64,000 nt of DNA from Pseudomonas viciae. GTDB lineage: Bacteria; Pseudomonadota; Gammaproteobacteria; Pseudomonadales; Pseudomonadaceae. The DNA lies in contig NZ_CP035088.1 in NCBI RefSeq assembly GCF_004786035.1, forward strand, positions 1,772,001 through 1,836,000, read 5' to 3'. This document shows positions 43,455-55,156 of this stretch, in pieces; the first letter of the stretch is position 1, and the number at the start of each line of letters is the position of its first letter. The notes under the pieces were generated by a model that did not search any database, had not been told where the DNA came from, and saw only the letters and a program-made list of their open reading frames with translations. A program made the translations under genes and the position numbers.

Positions 43455-44381
43455 TCAGCCCGCCATCGCCAACCGATTACGTCCTTCGCGCTTGGCCACG
43501 TACAACGCGCTGTCGGCGCGCCGCAGCAGGCTTTCGGCAGATTCCCCCGGCAGCAGGGTTGCGCAACCCAGGCTGACTGTCAGTTCAATCCTTGTTCCGG
43601 CAGCGAAATAATCCTGCACCTGGGCGGCATAACGCAGTCGTTCACCGACCAGGGCTGCGGCATCGCGGCTGGTGTTGGAGAGCAGGATCAGGAACTCTTC
43701 ACCGCCGAACCTGAACACCATGTCGACGTTGCGCAGTTGATGCTTGATCGACTCGGCAACGGATTTAAGCACCTCGTCGCCGACGCCGTGCCCATGGCTG
43801 TCGTTGATGCGCTTGAAATGATCGATGTCGAGCATCAGCAGCGACAAGGGTTGCAAGTGACGCCTGGCCATGTCGATTTCACGCACCAGGGTCTGGTCCA
43901 TGGCAATGCGGTTACCCGTGCCGGTCAGCGGGTCGCGCAGGGCGCTCTGGGTGGCGGCCCGGTAAAGCAGGGCATTGCGCAGCGGGTACAGCAACGTCGA
44001 GAGCACCGACTCCAGGTCGCCCTGTTCCGCTTCGCTGAAGCGTTGGTTGCGGCGGAATACCAGCTCCCCCAGGTGTTCGCCTTCATGGCTGAGGGTGTAG
44101 CTGAGGCTGTGATGTCCGCGCTGACCGAATTCGAGACGCAGATCACTGGGCTTGTGCTGATAGGCCAATGCATCCAGGGGCACCAATCGCTGAACTTCCC
44201 GGAAAAACAGGCCCAGGATGCGTTGTGGCTCCAGGCTGGTCTGCAATTGTTGGCCCAGTTGCTGGCGCAATTGCGAAAGGCTGACCGAGCGTGCCACGAG
44301 CGGCGACGGCTGGCCGAAGCCCAGGCGCTGCAACTTGGCGCTGTCGAAGTCAATCGCGTTGATCTGGGTGGGCGTTTTCAT
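43455..44381 (-). CDS. Diguanylate cyclase with N-terminal GAF-like domain
   Basis: The 308-residue soluble protein has an N-terminal half (about 35-140) with a GAF-like pattern (LEPQRILGLFFREVQRLVPL, LRNALLYRAATQSALRDPLT) and a C-terminal GGDEF domain with active-site GGEEF (about 225-229), an inhibitory RxxD (RNVD) just before it, and DIDHFKRINDSHGHGVGDEVL. It should make c-di-GMP and be product-inhibited. The signal sensed is unknown. It is monocistronic. Confidence 0.9.
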   Translation of the reverse strand: MKTPTQINAIDFDSAKLQRLGFGQPSPLVARSVSLSQLRQQLGQQLQTSLEPQRILGLFFREVQRLVPLDALAYQHKPSDLRLEFGQRGHHSLSYTLSHEGEHLGELVFRRNQRFSEAEQGDLESVLSTLLYPLRNALLYRAATQSALRDPLTGTGNRIAMDQTLVREIDMARRHLQPLSLLMLDIDHFKRINDSHGHGVGDEVLKSVAESIKHQLRNVDMVFRFGGEEFLILLSNTSRDAAALVGERLRYAAQVQDYFAAGTRIELTVSLGCATLLPGESAESLLRRADSALYVAKREGRNRLAMAG

Positions 44382-44740
44382 TTGGCGTTAGCCCCTAAGC
44401 TAATCTGTCCTGCCGGGCTGGGTGATGCGGCTTTGGGCTGCGTGTCGTACTGGTCCTTCAGTCCCGTAGGACATCTGATCTGAGTTTAGTCCGCTTTCCC
44501 TGGCAGGCGTAAGACTCGTCTCAACGTCCGTTCCCCGCCGAACATGGCGTGTTTGAGGATATTTAGAGCGAAAGTCGTGCCATTCAGTTCATAAGAATAA
44601 AAAATCGATTGGAATCAATTGGTTGAGTCATGATCGGAAGTGTCGCGCAATCATTTTGGCGACGTGGACTTGGCGGTTCGCTTGGCTGGGTATCGAAGGC
44701 GCCCGCGTCGCGACGGGAAATCGTCGCGACGCGGGGGGGA
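44382..44740. other. Intergenic region with one strong hairpin
   Basis: This 359-nt gap contains the upstream region of the diguanylate cyclase, an AT-rich stretch near 44570-44630 and a 14-bp perfect hairpin at 44702-44735. I see no gene and no REP arm here. Confidence 0.6.
44702..44735 (-). terminator. GC-rich hairpin after yciK
   Basis: CCCGCGTCGCGACG and CGTCGCGACGCGGG form a perfect 14-bp stem with a 6-nt loop, 5 nt past the yciK stop on the minus strand. There is no T run, so termination would be atypical. Confidence 0.5.
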
Positions 44741-45481
44741 TTATTGCGCGTTGAAGGCTTGGCCGTTGACGCCGGTGCTGTCCGGTCCCATCAGGTACAA
44801 GTAGACCGGCATGATTGCTTCAGGCGTCGGGTTGTTGAGCGGGTTTTCCCCCGGATAAGCCTGGGCGCGCATGCTGGTGCGGGTGGCGCCGGGGTTGATG
44901 CTGTTGGCGCGCACCGCTGCGACGGTATCGACTTCGTCGGCCAAGGTTTGCATCAGCCCCTCGGTGGCGAACTTGGACACGCCATAAGCCCCCCAGTACG
45001 CCCGGCCCTTGCGGCCGACGCTGCTGGAGGTGAAGACCACGGACGCGTCCTGGGACAGCTTGAGCAGCGGCAGCAGGGTGCTGGTGAGCATGAACATGGC
45101 GTTGACGTTTACATGCATCACCCGCATGAAGTTCTCGCCGGACAATTGCTCAAGTGGCGTGCGTGGACCAATGATCGAGGCGTTGTGCAGCAGGCCGTCC
45201 AGATGACCGAATTCGCTTTCGATCATGGCCGCCAGCTCATCGTACTGATGGGGCAGGGCGGTTTCGAGGTTGAACGGAATCACCGCCGGTTGCGGATGGC
45301 CGGCCGCCTCGATTTCATCATAGACCTGGGTCAGGTTGGCTTCGGTCTTGCCCAGCAACAGCACAGTGGCGCCGTGGGCGGCGTAGGCTTTCGCTGCCGC
45401 GGCACCGATCCCGCGACCGGCGCCGGTGACCAGAATGACCCGGCCATTGAGCAGGTCGGGACGGGCGGAATACTCAAACAT
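44741..45481 (-). CDS. yciK: YciK family short-chain oxidoreductase
   Basis: The 246-residue SDR has the cofactor motif TGAGRGIG (near 17-24), HNASIIGPRTPLEQL (replacing NNAG, typical of YciK), SSSVGRKGRAYWGAYGVSKFA with catalytic Tyr and Lys, and RANSINPGATRT. The biochemical substrate is not established. It is the last gene of mtaD-ubiG-mupP-yciK, separated from mupP by a REP doublet. Start MFEYSARPDLL at 45481; a frame extension of five residues is possible. Confidence 0.88.
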   Translation of the reverse strand: MFEYSARPDLLNGRVILVTGAGRGIGAAAAKAYAAHGATVLLLGKTEANLTQVYDEIEAAGHPQPAVIPFNLETALPHQYDELAAMIESEFGHLDGLLHNASIIGPRTPLEQLSGENFMRVMHVNVNAMFMLTSTLLPLLKLSQDASVVFTSSSVGRKGRAYWGAYGVSKFATEGLMQTLADEVDTVAAVRANSINPGATRTSMRAQAYPGENPLNNPTPEAIMPVYLYLMGPDSTGVNGQAFNAQ

Positions 45482-45548
45482 AAAAAACCTCAACAATTAA
45501 AGCAGCACAGTACCTGCGGCACAGGGCTGTCATGGCAAGTGAGCTTTT

Positions 45549-45645
45549 TGTGGCGAGGGAGCTTGCTCCCGCTGGACCGCGAAGCGGTCCCTGAGTCAGC
45601 GGGCGACGGCTTTGCCGTCGAGCGGGAGCAAGCTCCCTCGCCACA
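45549..45645. repeat. REP doublet, family A
   Basis: GTGGCGAGGGAGCTTGCTCC and CGGGAGCAAGCTCCCTCGCC arms are inverted around 50 nt with inner hairpins (GGACCGCGAAGCGGTCC, CGACGGCTTTGCCGTCG). It lies inside the ubiG-mupP-yciK unit. Confidence 0.88.
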
Positions 45646-45671
45646 AGAGCGTTAGCGCCGATTCGGTCAGC

Positions 45672-46343
45672 TCAACAGCCGCACAGCGCGTTATCCAGCA
45701 CTTTGCGCAGCGCCGAGGGGTGATCGATGACCACATCCGCGCCCCAGTGCCTGGGGTTGTCGTCCGGGTGGATGTAGCCGTAGGTCACCGCGCAGGTCTT
45801 GGTGCCGGCGCTGCGGCCAGACTCGATGTCCCGCAGGTCATCGCCGACGAACAGTACGCTGGCCGGGTCCAGGTCGAGCATCTTGCACGCCAGGGTCAGG
45901 GGCTCCGGATCGGGCTTGCTGTTTTTCACATGGTCAGGGCAGATCAGTACCTTCGAGCGCTCGGCCAGGCCCAACTGCTGCATGATCGGCTCGGCGAAGC
46001 GCACCGGTTTGTTGGTGACCACGCCCCAGATCAGGTTCGCCGCTTCAATATCGGCCAGCACCTCGGCCATGCCGTCGAACAGGTGACTGTGGACTGCGCA
46101 ACCCTTGAGGTAGCGGTCGAGGAATTCCTGGCGCAGTTCCTCGAATCCCGGTGATTCCGGGTCCATGGAAAAGGTCACCGCGACCATCGCCCGGGCACCG
46201 CCGGAAATTTCGTCGCGAATGTGCTGCTCGTTCATGGCTGGCAAACCACGGTCGGCACGCATGGCCTGGCAGATGGCGATGAAGTCGGGCGCGGTGTCGA
46301 GCAACGTGCCGTCCATGTCAAAGAGAACCGCTTTGAGACGCAT
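45672..46343 (-). CDS. mupP: N-acetylmuramic acid 6-phosphate phosphatase MupP (HAD family)
   Basis: The 223-residue HAD phosphatase has the nucleophile Asp in [12 protein letters not shown] (9-20), TNKP (motif II), [12 protein letters not shown] (motif III Lys) and [16 protein letters not shown] (motif IV). It looks like phosphoglycolate phosphatase, but the position directly after ubiG is that of MupP in Pseudomonas, which dephosphorylates MurNAc-6-phosphate in cell-wall recycling and so affects fosfomycin and beta-lactam response. It lies 4 nt from ubiG. Confidence 0.87.
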   Translation of the reverse strand: MRLKAVLFDMDGTLLDTAPDFIAICQAMRADRGLPAMNEQHIRDEISGGARAMVAVTFSMDPESPGFEELRQEFLDRYLKGCAVHSHLFDGMAEVLADIEAANLIWGVVTNKPVRFAEPIMQQLGLAERSKVLICPDHVKNSKPDPEPLTLACKMLDLDPASVLFVGDDLRDIESGRSAGTKTCAVTYGYIHPDDNPRHWGADVVIDHPSALRKVLDNALCGC

Positions 46344-46347
46344 CGAC

Positions 46348-47046
46348 TTATTCCTCGCGCAGGGTCTGGATCATGTAGTTGACGTCAACGTCGGCGGCCA
46401 GCTTGTAGTGCTTGGTCAGCGGGTTGTAGGTCAGGCCAATGATGTCCTTGACGGTCAGCCCGGCCATGCGGCTCCAGGCGCCCAGCTCGGAAGGCCGGAT
46501 GAATTTCTTGAAGTCGTGGGTGCCACGTGGCAGCAGCTTCATGATGTATTCGGCGCCGATGATCGCGAACAGGTACGCCTTCGGGTTGCGGTTGATCGTG
46601 GAGAAGAACACCTGGCCGCCGGGCTTGACCATGCGAAAGCACGCGCGGATGACCGATGACGGGTCCGGCACGTGTTCGAGCATTTCCAGGCAGGTGACCA
46701 CGTCGAACTGCTCGGGCATTTCTTCGGCGAGGGCTTCGGCGGTGGTCTGCCGGTATTCCACGCTGACGCCAGACTCCAACTGATGCAGTTGCGCAACCGC
46801 CAGTGGCGCCTCGCCCATGTCGATGCCCATCACCGTGGCGCCGCGCTGGGCCATGGCCTCGCTGAGGATGCCGCCGCCACAGCCGACGTCGAGGACCTTC
46901 TTGCCGGCCAGATTGACCCGCTCATCAATCCAGTTGACCCGCAGCGGGTTGATGTCGTGCAGCGGTTTGAATTCGCTTTCACGGTCCCACCAGCGATGGG
47001 CCAGGGCTTCGAATTTGGCGATTTCGGCGTGGTCAACGTTGCTCAT
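46348..47046 (-). CDS. ubiG: Ubiquinone biosynthesis O-methyltransferase UbiG
   Basis: The 232-residue SAM methyltransferase performs both O-methylation steps of ubiquinone synthesis. It has [23 protein letters not shown] at the N-terminus, motif [27 protein letters not shown] and [21 protein letters not shown] (membrane-interacting loop). Start MSNVDHAEI at 47046; 15 extra in-frame residues upstream were rejected. The gap to mtaD is 61 nt. Confidence 0.94.
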   Translation of the reverse strand: MSNVDHAEIAKFEALAHRWWDRESEFKPLHDINPLRVNWIDERVNLAGKKVLDVGCGGGILSEAMAQRGATVMGIDMGEAPLAVAQLHQLESGVSVEYRQTTAEALAEEMPEQFDVVTCLEMLEHVPDPSSVIRACFRMVKPGGQVFFSTINRNPKAYLFAIIGAEYIMKLLPRGTHDFKKFIRPSELGAWSRMAGLTVKDIIGLTYNPLTKHYKLAADVDVNYMIQTLREE

Positions 47047-47107
47047 GTGCAGATCCTCGAAAAACTTGAAAAATCGTGTACCCCGAGCCATGGCTCCAGG
47101 GGCATGG

Positions 47108-48439
47108 TTATTCGTTGTGGCCGCTGATGCGACGCCCCCAGGCCTGGGCCGAGGCGGTCAGTTGCGACTCGTCCAGGCGCGTCAGCCGGCCATCTTCGAG
47201 CAGCGGCTTGCCGGCCACCCACAGGTGTTTCACGCAGTCGCGGCCCGTGGCGTAGATCAGTTGCGACACGGGGTCATAGACTGGTTGCTGCGCCAAGCCC
47301 GACAGGTCGAAGGCCACCAGGTCGGCGGCCTTGCCGACTTCCAGTGAGCCCACCGTTGCCTCGATGCCCAGCGCCCGGGCGCCATTGAGCGTGGCCATGC
47401 GCAGCGCCCGGTGCGCGTCCAGGGCTGTGGCCGAACCGGCGACCGCCTTGGCCAGTAGCGCAGCGGTGCGCGTCTCGCCGAGCAAATCCAGGTCGTTGTT
47501 GCTCGCCGCCCCATCGGTGCCGACCGCCACATTGACCCCGGCTTGCCACAGGCGCTCCACTGGGCAGAAACCGCTGGCCAACTTCAGGTTCGATTCCGGG
47601 CAATGGATCACGCTGCAGTTGCTTTCTACCAGCAACGCCTGGTCTTCATCGCTGACCTGGGTCATGTGCACGGCCTGGAAGCGCGGCCCCAGGAGCCCCA
47701 GTCGGCCCAGGCGGGCCATGGGCCGCTCACCGGTGTTCTCCACAGCCTGCTGCACTTCGAAGGCGGTTTCGTGAACATGCATATGAATGGCCGCGTCCAG
47801 CTCTTCGGCGATCACGCGGATTTTCTCCAGGTTCTCGTCGCCCACGGTGTACGGCGCATGGGGGCCGAACGCAACTTTGATCCGTGGGTGGTGCTTGAGG
47901 TCGCCAAAAAGCTCGATGCCCTGACGAATGGCGTCGTCGGCGCTGGCGGCGCCTGGGATAGGGAAATCGAGGATTGGGATGGCGATTTGCGCGCGGATTC
48001 CGCTGTTATGCACGCGTTCACTGGCAACCTTGGGGTAGAAGTACATGTCAGAGAAACAGGTGATGCCGCCCTTGATCTGTTCGGCGATCGCCAGGTCGGT
48101 GCCATCGCGTACGAAGTCTTCATCGACCCATTTGGCTTCAGCTGGCCAGATGTGCTGTTCGAGCCAGGTCATCAGGGGCAGGTCGTCGGCCAGGCCACGG
48201 AACAAGGTCATCGCCGCATGGCCGTGGGCGTTGACCAGGCCCGGGCTGAGCAGCATGCCCGGCAACTCACGGACCTGGGCCGCGTCACACTTCAGGGCTT
48301 CTGCCCGTGGGCCGATGAACACGATGCAACCGTCGCGGATGCCCAGGCCGTGATCCTTGAGCACCACACCGGCGGGTTCGACAGGCACCAACCAGGTCGG
48401 CAGCAATAATAAGTCGAGCGCAACGGCAGGCTTGGGCAT
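47108..48439 (-). CDS. mtaD: 5-Methylthioadenosine/SAH deaminase MtaD (TRZ/ATZ family)
   Basis: The 443-residue amidohydrolase has the metal-binding NAHGHAAM motif (HxH), [19 protein letters not shown] and [13 protein letters not shown] (metal Asp). Enzymes of this group, beside mtnA in Pseudomonas, deaminate methylthioadenosine to methylthioinosine, part of a salvage route distinct from direct MTA phosphorylase use. It is divergent from mtnA with a 106-nt shared promoter region. Substrate range (MTA versus SAH) cannot be read from sequence. Confidence 0.88.
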   Translation of the reverse strand: MPKPAVALDLLLLPTWLVPVEPAGVVLKDHGLGIRDGCIVFIGPRAEALKCDAAQVRELPGMLLSPGLVNAHGHAAMTLFRGLADDLPLMTWLEQHIWPAEAKWVDEDFVRDGTDLAIAEQIKGGITCFSDMYFYPKVASERVHNSGIRAQIAIPILDFPIPGAASADDAIRQGIELFGDLKHHPRIKVAFGPHAPYTVGDENLEKIRVIAEELDAAIHMHVHETAFEVQQAVENTGERPMARLGRLGLLGPRFQAVHMTQVSDEDQALLVESNCSVIHCPESNLKLASGFCPVERLWQAGVNVAVGTDGAASNNDLDLLGETRTAALLAKAVAGSATALDAHRALRMATLNGARALGIEATVGSLEVGKAADLVAFDLSGLAQQPVYDPVSQLIYATGRDCVKHLWVAGKPLLEDGRLTRLDESQLTASAQAWGRRISGHNE

Positions 48440-48506
48440 CGTGGAACGGTTCCATGGGTTATAAAGGATGGCGAAGTATACCCGAGCGTCTTCGCGGAGG
48501 GATCGC

Positions 48507-48512
48507 TATAAT
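48507..48512 (+). promoter_or_regulatory. Putative -10 box of mtnA
   Basis: A perfect TATAAT lies 34 nt before the mtnA ATG in the divergent gap to mtaD. The -35 match is poor. Confidence 0.35.
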
Positions 48513-48545
48513 CGGCGGCTTTTGTTCATGAGTGCGGGGTGAAGG

Positions 48546-49622
48546 ATGCGCGATCGACTGTTGGCTGCGGAGAAGGTGAAGGCCATCGATTGGCGGGATG
48601 GCGCCCTGTACCTGCTGGATCAGCGTATTTTGCCGTTCGAGGAAAACTGGATCGCCTGCACCAGCGCGGCCGGTGTGGCCGAGGCGATTCGCTCGATGGT
48701 GGTACGTGGCGCGCCGGCCATCGGTATCAGTGCGGCCTATGGTGTGGTGCTTGCGGCGCGAGCCAGGATGGCCGAGGGCGGTGACTGGCAAGCGGCGCTG
48801 GAAGCTGACTTTGCCTTGCTGGCCGATTCCCGGCCGACAGCGGTGAACCTGTTCTGGGCATTGGACCGCATGCGTGACCGACTGGGGCGCTTGAAAGAGC
48901 ATGCCGAGCCGTTGGTTGCCCTTGAGGCCGAAGCTATCGCGATCCATGAAAGCGACCGTGAAGCCAACCTGACCATGGCCCAGCTCGGTGTTGACCTGAT
49001 CCGCAAGCATCAGGGCAACGCCCAGGCCATCCTGACCCACTGCAACACCGGCGCCCTGGCCACCGGCGGCTTCGGCACGGCCCTGGGGGTGATTCGCGGT
49101 GCGTTCCTCGAAGGCATGGTCGAGCGCGTCTATGCCGACGAAACCCGGCCATGGCTCCAGGGCTCGCGCCTGACGGCGTGGGAGTTGGCCAACGAAGGCA
49201 TCCCGGTGACCCTCAATGCCGATTCCGCTGCGGCCCACATCATGAAGACCAAAGGCGTGACCTGGGTGATCGTCGGCGCCGACCGCATCACCGCCAACGG
49301 CGACGTGGCGAACAAGATCGGTACTTATCAACTGGCGGTCTGCGCCATGCACCACGGCGTGCGCTTCATGGTGGTGGCGCCGAGCTCGACCATCGACATG
49401 AACCTGGCCAGCGGGGACGATATCCCGATTGAAGAGCGCGACGGACGCGAGCTGCTGGAAGTCGGCGGCAAGCGGGTCGGGGCGGATGTGGAGGCCTTCA
49501 ACCCGGTGTTCGACGTCACCCCGGCGGACCTGATCGACGTCATCATTACCGAGAAGGGCATTGTCGAGCGGCCGGACACGGCGAAGATGGCGCAGTTGAT
49601 GTGTCGCAAGCGGTTGCACTGA
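48546..49622 (+). CDS. mtnA: S-methyl-5-thioribose-1-phosphate isomerase MtnA
   Basis: The 358-residue isomerase of methionine salvage converts MTR-1-phosphate to MTRu-1-phosphate. Key residues are [10 protein letters not shown], the catalytic Cys in [19 protein letters not shown] and Asp in [29 protein letters not shown] includes the ribosome site. With mtaD on the other side of the gap it forms an MTA-handling pair linked to speE-derived MTA. Confidence 0.95.
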   Translation: MRDRLLAAEKVKAIDWRDGALYLLDQRILPFEENWIACTSAAGVAEAIRSMVVRGAPAIGISAAYGVVLAARARMAEGGDWQAALEADFALLADSRPTAVNLFWALDRMRDRLGRLKEHAEPLVALEAEAIAIHESDREANLTMAQLGVDLIRKHQGNAQAILTHCNTGALATGGFGTALGVIRGAFLEGMVERVYADETRPWLQGSRLTAWELANEGIPVTLNADSAAAHIMKTKGVTWVIVGADRITANGDVANKIGTYQLAVCAMHHGVRFMVVAPSSTIDMNLASGDDIPIEERDGRELLEVGGKRVGADVEAFNPVFDVTPADLIDVIITEKGIVERPDTAKMAQLMCRKRLH

Positions 49623-50069
49623 CGATTTGTATTGCCTGGTCTATCGCCTTCGTGAGCAAGCCCGCTCCCACATGGTGACCGTGTCGTTCGTGTGATTGAT
49701 GCACGACACAGGTCCAGTGTGGGAGCGAGCTTGCTCGCGAAGAGGCCCCAACAGTCAACAAATACCTTGCATTTACCCTTCCAATCTTCATTCACCCCGC
49801 CTCTAAGCCCCTCTCGTCCTCTATCAGCCTGTCACCGGTCAACTAACTATGCTCCATGCGCATCAGGGGGATAGGTGCGTGGCGGCTCTTGTGATAACAT
49901 CCGGCGGTTTCCAGGGCTGCCTCGCGAGGTGGCCTTTACTGCGCAGATCCAAGGCATAACTCGTTGATTTGTCGTAAGTCGCTGCATGGCACTTGTTCTG
50001 CAGCGGCGAGCTTCGTTCGTCCCATCTGGATGTGACGAGGTTTCACCAGAAAAAGGAATCAGGCTTCTC
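49623..50069. other. mtnA-gyrA intergenic region
   Basis: The 447-nt gap carries a family B REP doublet (49648-49746) and about 320 nt of gyrA upstream sequence, where TGTGATAACAT near 49889 is a possible extended -10. I see no believable gene. Confidence 0.5.
49648..49746. repeat. REP doublet, family B, arms in reverse order
   Basis: Here the right-type arm (CTTCGTGAGCAAGCCCGCTC) comes first and the left-type arm (TGTGGGAGCGAGCTTGCTCG) second, so the arms point outward, opposite to the other family B doublets. Confidence 0.8.
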
Positions 50070-52733
<2,664 letters not shown>

Positions 52734-52742
52734 GCGGACGCG

Positions 52743-52778
52743 CAAGGGGGCGGATGAGAATTCGCCCCCTTGTTGTTT
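52743..52778 (+). terminator. gyrA intrinsic terminator
   Basis: CAAGGGGGCG / CGCCCCCTTG forms a 10-bp perfect stem with a 10-nt loop, followed by TTGTTT, 10 nt after the gyrA stop. Confidence 0.8.
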
Positions 52779-52818
52779 GTCCCGTTTGAAAATTTGCGAC
52801 ACTGCACGTCCTATCCTT

Positions 52819-52909
52819 TGTGGAAGTGGGCTTGCTCGCGAATGCGGTGTGTCAACCAGTCAGATGTCGACTGACACACCGCATTCGCGAGCAAGCCCGC
52901 TCCCACATG
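52819..52909. repeat. REP doublet, family B, extended to a long perfect palindrome
   Basis: The arms 52828-52854 and 52872-52898 are perfect inverted copies over 27 bp (ending GGTGTGTCA / TGACACACC), with only 17 nt between. Outside this the REP arms continue with two mismatches. It lies between gyrA and serC. Confidence 0.9.
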
Positions 52910-52963
52910 GATAGATGTGTTGAACAAGATTTATGTGACCACCAGATCAGAGCGAGATTGGAT

Positions 52964-54049
52964 GTGAGCAAGAGAGCCTATAACTTCTGTGCCGGCCCGG
53001 CGGCGTTGCCTGAAGCGGTCCTGAAACGTGCCCAGGGTGAACTTCTCGACTGGCATGGCAAGGGCCTGTCCGTCATGGAAATGAGCCATCGCAGCGATGA
53101 GTTCGTGTCCATTGCCACCAAGGCCGAGCAGGACCTGCGTGATCTGCTGAACATCCCGTCCAATTACAAGGTGCTGTTCCTTCAGGGCGGCGCCAGCCAG
53201 CAGTTCGCCCAGGTTCCGCTGAACCTGCTGCCGGAAAGCGGCACGGCTGACTACATCGACACCGGCATCTGGTCGCAGAAAGCTATCGAAGAGGCCTCGC
53301 GCTACGGCCACGTCAACGTTGCCGCCACCGCCAAGCCCTACGACTACTTTGCCATTCCCGGTCAGAACGAGTGGAAGCTGTCCAAGGATGCGGCCTACGT
53401 TCACTACGCGCCGAACGAAACCATCGGTGGCCTGGAATTCAACTGGATTCCGGAAACTGGCGACGTGCCCTTGGTGGCCGATATGTCTTCGGACATCCTC
53501 TCGCGCCCTGTGGATATCTCCCGTTTCGGCATGATCTACGCCGGTGCCCAGAAGAACATCGGCCCGAGCGGCATCCTGGTCAGCATCATTCGTGAAGACC
53601 TGCTGGGGCGCGCCCGTTCCCTGTGCCCGACCATGCTCAACTACAAGGTCGCGGCCGACAACGGCTCGATGTACAACACCCCGCCGACCCTGGCCTGGTA
53701 CCTGTCGGGCCTGGTGTTCGAATGGCTGAAAGAGCAGGGCGGTGTCGAAGCCATCGGCAAGCTCAATGAAGTGAAGCAGCGCACGCTGTACGACTTCATC
53801 GACGCCAGCGGCCTCTACAGCAACCCGATCAACAAAACCGATCGGTCGTGGATGAACGTGCCGTTCCGCCTGGCCGATGACCGTCTGGACAAGCCATTCC
53901 TGGCCGGCGCCGACGAGCGCGGTCTGCTGAACCTCAAGGGCCACCGTTCGGTCGGTGGCATGCGCGCCTCCATCTACAACGCCGTCGACATCAATGCGGT
54001 CAATGCGTTGATTGCCTACATGGCAGAGTTCGAGAAGGAACATGGCTAA
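52964..54049 (+). CDS. serC: Phosphoserine aminotransferase SerC
   Basis: The 361-residue PLP enzyme makes 3-phosphoserine (serine pathway) and works in pyridoxine synthesis. It starts with SKRAYNFCAGPAALP, and the PLP Lys197 lies in AGAQKNIGPSG; the protein ends with VGGMRASIYNAVDINAV. I chose GTG 52964, which gives the family N-terminus; the open frame upstream runs through a REP element. It is the first gene of serC-pheA-hisC-tyrA/aroA-cmk-rpsA and its stop overlaps pheA (TAATG). Confidence 0.95.
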   Translation: MSKRAYNFCAGPAALPEAVLKRAQGELLDWHGKGLSVMEMSHRSDEFVSIATKAEQDLRDLLNIPSNYKVLFLQGGASQQFAQVPLNLLPESGTADYIDTGIWSQKAIEEASRYGHVNVAATAKPYDYFAIPGQNEWKLSKDAAYVHYAPNETIGGLEFNWIPETGDVPLVADMSSDILSRPVDISRFGMIYAGAQKNIGPSGILVSIIREDLLGRARSLCPTMLNYKVAADNGSMYNTPPTLAWYLSGLVFEWLKEQGGVEAIGKLNEVKQRTLYDFIDASGLYSNPINKTDRSWMNVPFRLADDRLDKPFLAGADERGLLNLKGHRSVGGMRASIYNAVDINAVNALIAYMAEFEKEHG

Positions 54050-55143
54050 TGTCTGAGCAAGAACTCAAGGCGCTGCGCCTGCGCATCGACGCCCTGGACG
54101 AAAAAGTCCTGGAACTGATCAGTGAGCGCGCGCGCTGCGCCCAGGAAGTCGCCCGGGTGAAGATGGCCTCCCTGGCTGAAGGCGAAGTGCCGGTGTTCTA
54201 TCGCCCTGAGCGTGAGGCGCAGGTGCTCAAGCGCGTCATGGAGCGCAATAAAGGGCCACTGGGCAATGAAGAAATGGCGCGGTTGTTCCGCGAGATCATG
54301 TCTTCGTGCCTGGCCCTTGAGCAACCGCTGAAAGTCGCCTACCTGGGGCCGGAAGGGACCTTCACCCAGGCCGCGGCCATGAAGCATTTTGGTCACGCGG
54401 TGATCAGCAAGCCAATGGCAGCCATCGACGAAGTCTTCCGTGAAGTGGCGGCCGGGGCTGTGAATTTCGGCGTGGTTCCGGTGGAGAACTCCACTGAAGG
54501 CGCCGTCAACCACACGTTGGACAGCTTCCTCGAGCACGACATGGTGATTTGTGGCGAAGTCGAGCTGCGCATCCACCATCACCTGCTGGTGGGCGACAAC
54601 ACCAAGACCGACAGCATCAGCCGGATCTATTCCCACGCCCAGTCCCTGGCCCAGTGCCGCAAGTGGCTGGACGCGCATTACCCGAACGTCGAGCGCGTGG
54701 CGGTATCGAGCAACGCCGAGGCGGCCAAGCGGGTCAAGGGTGAGTGGAACTCGGCGGCGATTGCCGGTGACATGGCGGCCGGCCTCTACGGCCTGACGCG
54801 CCTGGCCGAGAAGATCGAGGATCGTCCGGACAACTCCACGCGATTCCTGATGATCGGCAGCCAGGAAGTACCGCCGACCGGCGACGACAAGACGTCGATC
54901 ATCGTCTCCATGAGCAACAAGCCCGGCGCGCTCCATGAACTGCTGGTGCCGTTCCACGACAACGGTATTGACCTGACCCGGATCGAGACCCGTCCGTCGC
55001 GCAGCGGTAAATGGACTTACGTGTTCTTCATCGATTTCGTCGGCCACCACCGCGATCCGTTGGTAAAAGGTGTGCTGGAAAAAATCAGTCAGGAAGCAGT
55101 GGCACTCAAAGTGCTGGGTTCCTACCCCAAGGCAGTTCTTTAA
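54049..55143 (+). CDS. pheA: Bifunctional chorismate mutase / prephenate dehydratase
   Basis: The 364-residue P-protein has an AroQ chorismate mutase (1-90; LRLRIDALDEKVLELISERARCA), a prephenate dehydratase (about 95-270; YLGPEGTFTQAAAMKHFG, VVPVENSTEGAVN) with catalytic Thr in NSTRFLMIG, and a C-terminal ACT domain (TSIIVSMSNKPGALHELLVPF) that senses phenylalanine. It makes phenylpyruvate. The start overlaps serC, so the genes are coupled. Confidence 0.96.
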   Translation: MSEQELKALRLRIDALDEKVLELISERARCAQEVARVKMASLAEGEVPVFYRPEREAQVLKRVMERNKGPLGNEEMARLFREIMSSCLALEQPLKVAYLGPEGTFTQAAAMKHFGHAVISKPMAAIDEVFREVAAGAVNFGVVPVENSTEGAVNHTLDSFLEHDMVICGEVELRIHHHLLVGDNTKTDSISRIYSHAQSLAQCRKWLDAHYPNVERVAVSSNAEAAKRVKGEWNSAAIAGDMAAGLYGLTRLAEKIEDRPDNSTRFLMIGSQEVPPTGDDKTSIIVSMSNKPGALHELLVPFHDNGIDLTRIETRPSRSGKWTYVFFIDFVGHHRDPLVKGVLEKISQEAVALKVLGSYPKAVL

Positions 55144-55156
55144 GGGCGGATAGCAA

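Noticed and set aside
44630..45655. Plus-strand open frame opposite yciK
   Set aside because: Antisense to an SDR with intact motifs, and its end is made of REP sequence.
45672..46343. Phosphoglycolate phosphatase (gph)
   Set aside because: The HAD motifs fit either, but the ubiG-adjacent position is that of MupP; kept as mupP with this alternative noted.
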